Positions 6,099 to 7,198 of a stretch of 7,198 bases of DNA are shown here, piece by piece. The number at the start of each line of letters is the position of its first letter. The stretch's first letter is position 1. The stretch spans positions 1 to 7,198 of the forward strand of contig JAGRCC010000475.1 of assembly GCA_020433785.1 (NCBI GenBank). Direction: 5' to 3'. Made by a program: the position numbers and the translations under genes. The notes under the pieces are model-generated. The model was not told the origin of the DNA and ran no database searches. It worked only from the letters and a program-made list of their open reading frames with translations. The DNA comes from Anaerolineae bacterium (GTDB lineage: Bacteria > Chloroflexota > Anaerolineae > 4572-78 > J111).

Positions 6099-6596
6099 TT
6101 ACTCGTGCTTGTAACCCTCGGCCCAGCCCACCGATTGCACCACATCTTCATCGGCGATTCCCTCGGCCCAACCAATTGACTCATGCGGGTTATCTTCGGC
6201 CATGCCTTCGGCCCAGCCAATCGACTCATGCGGATTGTCTTCGGCCATGCCTTCGGCCCAACCAATCGATTGAGTGAGCATATCGGTTAAGCGCAGCTCG
6301 GGCTGATCGTTAACCAGCTCAGCTCTTAGCTGATGGAGCGCCTGCTGAAGCCGATCAAATTCTTGGGCGGCCTGGGTCTCCCGCAGCGCGCGCTCATCAG
6401 GGGTCGCCAAACTTAGATTTTTCAGCGCTTCGGCCAATCGGGCCTCTTCCCCCAGCAGCATTTCTAATTCAGCCCCATAGCTGGCCTTAGCTTTAGAGCC
6501 CAGCTGCTCGACTTGGGCTTGTAACCGGGCTATCTCAACGCTCAACTGTTCAAACTGCATACCAATCGTTTCCAGAAAAATTTCTTCCGTAATCAT
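6099..6596 (-). CDS. Coiled-coil protein with C-terminal SxGWAEG repeats, unknown function
   Basis: I do not recognise this 165-residue protein. Residues about 12-95 are heptad-rich (FEQLSVEIARLQAQVEQL, then a SYGAELEMLLGEEARLAEAL stretch), with no signal peptide or membrane helix. This half vaguely resembles the sll1863-type stress-response coiled-coil proteins, a weak similarity. From residue 110 to the end there are four exact 15-residue units with the core S(I/V)GWAEG, at 110-116, 125-131, 140-146 and 155-161. The spacers are acidic (MAEDNPHE twice). The tail is strongly negative, with evenly spaced tryptophans. ATG at 6596 is chosen because AGGAGG ends 6 bases upstream. ATG at 6599 (spacing 3) or TTG at 6602 would add one or two residues. 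It lies 138 bases downstream of the UBP zinc-finger gene on the same strand. Confidence 0.85.
   Translation of the reverse strand: MITEEIFLETIGMQFEQLSVEIARLQAQVEQLGSKAKASYGAELEMLLGEEARLAEALKNLSLATPDERALRETQAAQEFDRLQQALHQLRAELVNDQPELRLTDMLTQSIGWAEGMAEDNPHESIGWAEGMAEDNPHESIGWAEGIADEDVVQSVGWAEGYKHE
6102..6269 (-). repeat. 45-bp tandem repeats within the coiled-coil gene
   Basis: Units span 6225-6269, 6180-6224, 6135-6179 and a partial one at 6102-6134. The first two differ at only 3 of 45 bases, two of them silent third-position changes and none altering the 15-residue unit. Units three and four have diverged more but keep SxGWAEG. This suggests a recent duplication added to older ones, with selection holding the motif. 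Copy number may vary between strains. Confidence 0.85.
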
Positions 6597-6602
6597 CATC
6601 AA

Positions 6603-6610
6603 CCTCCTCC
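6603..6610 (-). promoter_or_regulatory. Shine-Dalgarno site deciding the start of the coiled-coil gene
   Basis: The minus strand reads GGAGGAGG directly before TTG-ATG-ATG. The spacing favours the second ATG (6596), 6 bases after the core. The strength of the site suggests good expression. Confidence 0.65.
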
Positions 6611-6710
6611 ATCGCTACGACCCCTATTGTCAGTTTAACCCTTTTTCGAGGATAACACACCAGGCAGATGGGGAGTCTTGCAGCTGATCAGTCGGCCGGT
6701 TCTCAATTGG

Positions 6711-6732
6711 CCACCTGGCCTAAGCCGGGTGG
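6711..6732 (-). terminator. Hairpin downstream of the UBP zinc-finger gene
   Basis: CCACCTGGC-CTAA-GCCGGGTGG forms a 9-bp stem (8 canonical pairs, one G-T or A-C mismatch depending on strand) beginning 8 bases past the zinc-finger stop. No T-tract follows on the minus strand, so simple intrinsic termination is doubtful. It could be a transcript-end or processing hairpin between this gene and the coiled-coil gene. The rest of the 6611-6740 gap shows nothing clear. Confidence 0.35.
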
Positions 6733-6740
6733 ATAGTTTA

Positions 6741-7019
6741 CTATTCCCACACCTTACCCGGCGCGTCCAGGCCCACCTCGTCCACGTAGCACCAGATCCA
6801 GGTTTCGCCCGGCTGAAACGATTGGACCAGCGGATGGTTGGTACTGTGAAAATGTTTGGTGGCATGCTTATTCTTCGAAGAATCGCAGCAGCCCACATGC
6901 CCGCAAATCAAACAGATCCGCAGGTGGACCCAGGTATCCCCAATCCGCAAACAATCCTCACAGCCGTTGGCGCTGGGCGTAATATTTCGATTAATTTGCT
7001 CAACATGATTACATTTCAT
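6741..7019 (-). CDS. Small UBP-type zinc-finger protein
   Basis: A 92-residue protein that is almost entirely one zf-UBP domain. The expected zinc ligands are all visible: C3 and H5, C20 and C23, C36 and C39, C44 or C45, H52, H56 and H62. The fold residues W30, L33, GHVGCCDSS at 40-48, HATKHF at 52-57 and GETWIWCY at 71-78 also fit. In eukaryotes this domain binds the free C-terminus of ubiquitin in deubiquitinases and HDAC6. The bacterial stand-alone versions have no established partner. AGGAG sits 10 bases upstream of ATG 7019. The neighbours are a chromate transporter end upstream and the coiled-coil repeat gene downstream, all on the minus strand. A functional link to either is not shown. 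Confidence 0.93.
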   Translation of the reverse strand: MKCNHVEQINRNITPSANGCEDCLRIGDTWVHLRICLICGHVGCCDSSKNKHATKHFHSTNHPLVQSFQPGETWIWCYVDEVGLDAPGKVWE

Positions 7020-7042
7020 TTTTTAGCATCTCCTGTAAATAG

Positions 7043-7099
7043 TTTATAGAGTTTATGGAGTTATTAGAGTTGATAGAGTTCATGGAGTTGGTAGAGTTG
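7043..7099. repeat. 9-bp minisatellite overlapping the chromate transporter stop
   Basis: Six 9-base units follow each other: TTTATAGAG, TTTATGGAG, TTATTAGAG, TTGATAGAG, TTCATGGAG and TTGGTAGAG, then TTG. The consensus is roughly TTNATRGAG. The array lies between the transporter and the zinc-finger gene and reaches 20 bases into the transporter's reading frame, supplying its last residues and stop codon. Plus-strand reading as protein is blocked by TAG at 7040 just upstream. Confidence 0.85.
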
Positions 7100-7198
7100 A
7101 CCACGCTCCGGCTCCCCAGCCGATCGCGGCCGCGCCCAGGATGAGCCAGGTGGTGTTCACTTTGTACCGGACCAGCAGCACCAGCGCCGCCAGGGCCA
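7080..7198 (-). CDS. 3' end of a ChrA-like chromate transporter (partial)
   Basis: Thirty-eight in-frame residues are visible up to the TGA at 7080-7082: ALAALVLLVRYKVNTTWLIL, then GAAAIGWGAG, then AWSTLPTP. A hydrophobic helix followed by R-x-KVN, W-x-I/L and a last Gly/Ala-rich helix is the usual C-terminus of ChrA-type (CHR family) transporters, which move chromate across the inner membrane. The body of the gene lies outside the window, so the call rests on this tail only. The final residues STLPTP come from the minisatellite and probably replaced or extended the original end. Confidence 0.6.
   Translation of the reverse strand, partial: ALAALVLLVRYKVNTTWLILGAAAIGWGAGAWSTLPTP

Noticed and set aside
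6102..6269. Possible CRISPR-like array
   Set aside because: The 45-bp units are contiguous with no unique spacers and are in frame within a protein gene.
6035..6277. Plus-strand frame rich in Pro/Arg/Ser
   Set aside because: It is the antisense shadow of the SxGWAEG repeats; its repetitiveness comes from the real minus-strand gene.
6678..7049. Plus-strand 123-residue frame
   Set aside because: Lies antisense to the UBP zinc-finger gene, whose ten zinc ligands make the minus strand the coding one.
7043..7099. Plus-strand reading of the minisatellite as an amphipathic peptide (repeating hydrophobic-hydrophobic-Glu)
   Set aside because: A TAG lies immediately upstream in frame, and there is no ribosome binding site; the only supported coding use is the minus-strand transporter end.

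Overview
The window looks like a moderate-GC chromosomal segment of an environmental bacterium. Gene content and the many short intergenic repeats would fit a Chloroflexota (Anaerolineae-like) genome, but that is only an impression. No rRNA, tRNA or CRISPR array is visible.

Left part (1-2505, all minus strand). A membrane-lipid pair comes first in transcription order: a YegS/BmrU-type diacylglycerol/lipid kinase (1552-2505), then a PAP2 membrane phosphatase (610-1548) 3 bases further on. The PAP2 stop shares an ATGA with the start of a DUF72 gene, but that gene is cut after about 36 codons. It runs without spacer into the C-terminal part of a DUF421 (YetF-like) gene, followed by a short piece of cytochrome c oxidase subunit II that has lost its CuA ligands. 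A new gene with a perfect Shine-Dalgarno sequence starts at 15 and leaves the window. So 45-613 is a mosaic of three broken genes.

Middle part (2490-5670). Upstream of the kinase are a coding remnant and a 132-bp MITE-like element with terminal inverted repeats. A 430-base stretch with no recognisable gene follows. Then come two plus-strand genes: an LPG-synthase-TM/UPF0104 flippase-like membrane protein (3168-4109) and a flavin disulfide reductase of the MerA/lipoamide-dehydrogenase family (4246-5670). The kinase, phosphatase and flippase-like protein together suggest polar-lipid or lipid-carrier turnover.

Right part (5671-7198). The gene-free stretch 5671-6098 is packed with structure: a 164-bp element with inverted ends, flanking direct repeats and a 20-bp-stem heptamer hairpin, then two copies of a hairpin repeat with a compensatory base change. 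On the minus strand lie the 3' end of a ChrA-like chromate transporter whose stop falls inside a 9-bp minisatellite, a small UBP-type zinc-finger protein, and an unrecognised coiled-coil protein ending in four 15-residue SxGWAEG repeats. The last is the most novel-looking protein here.
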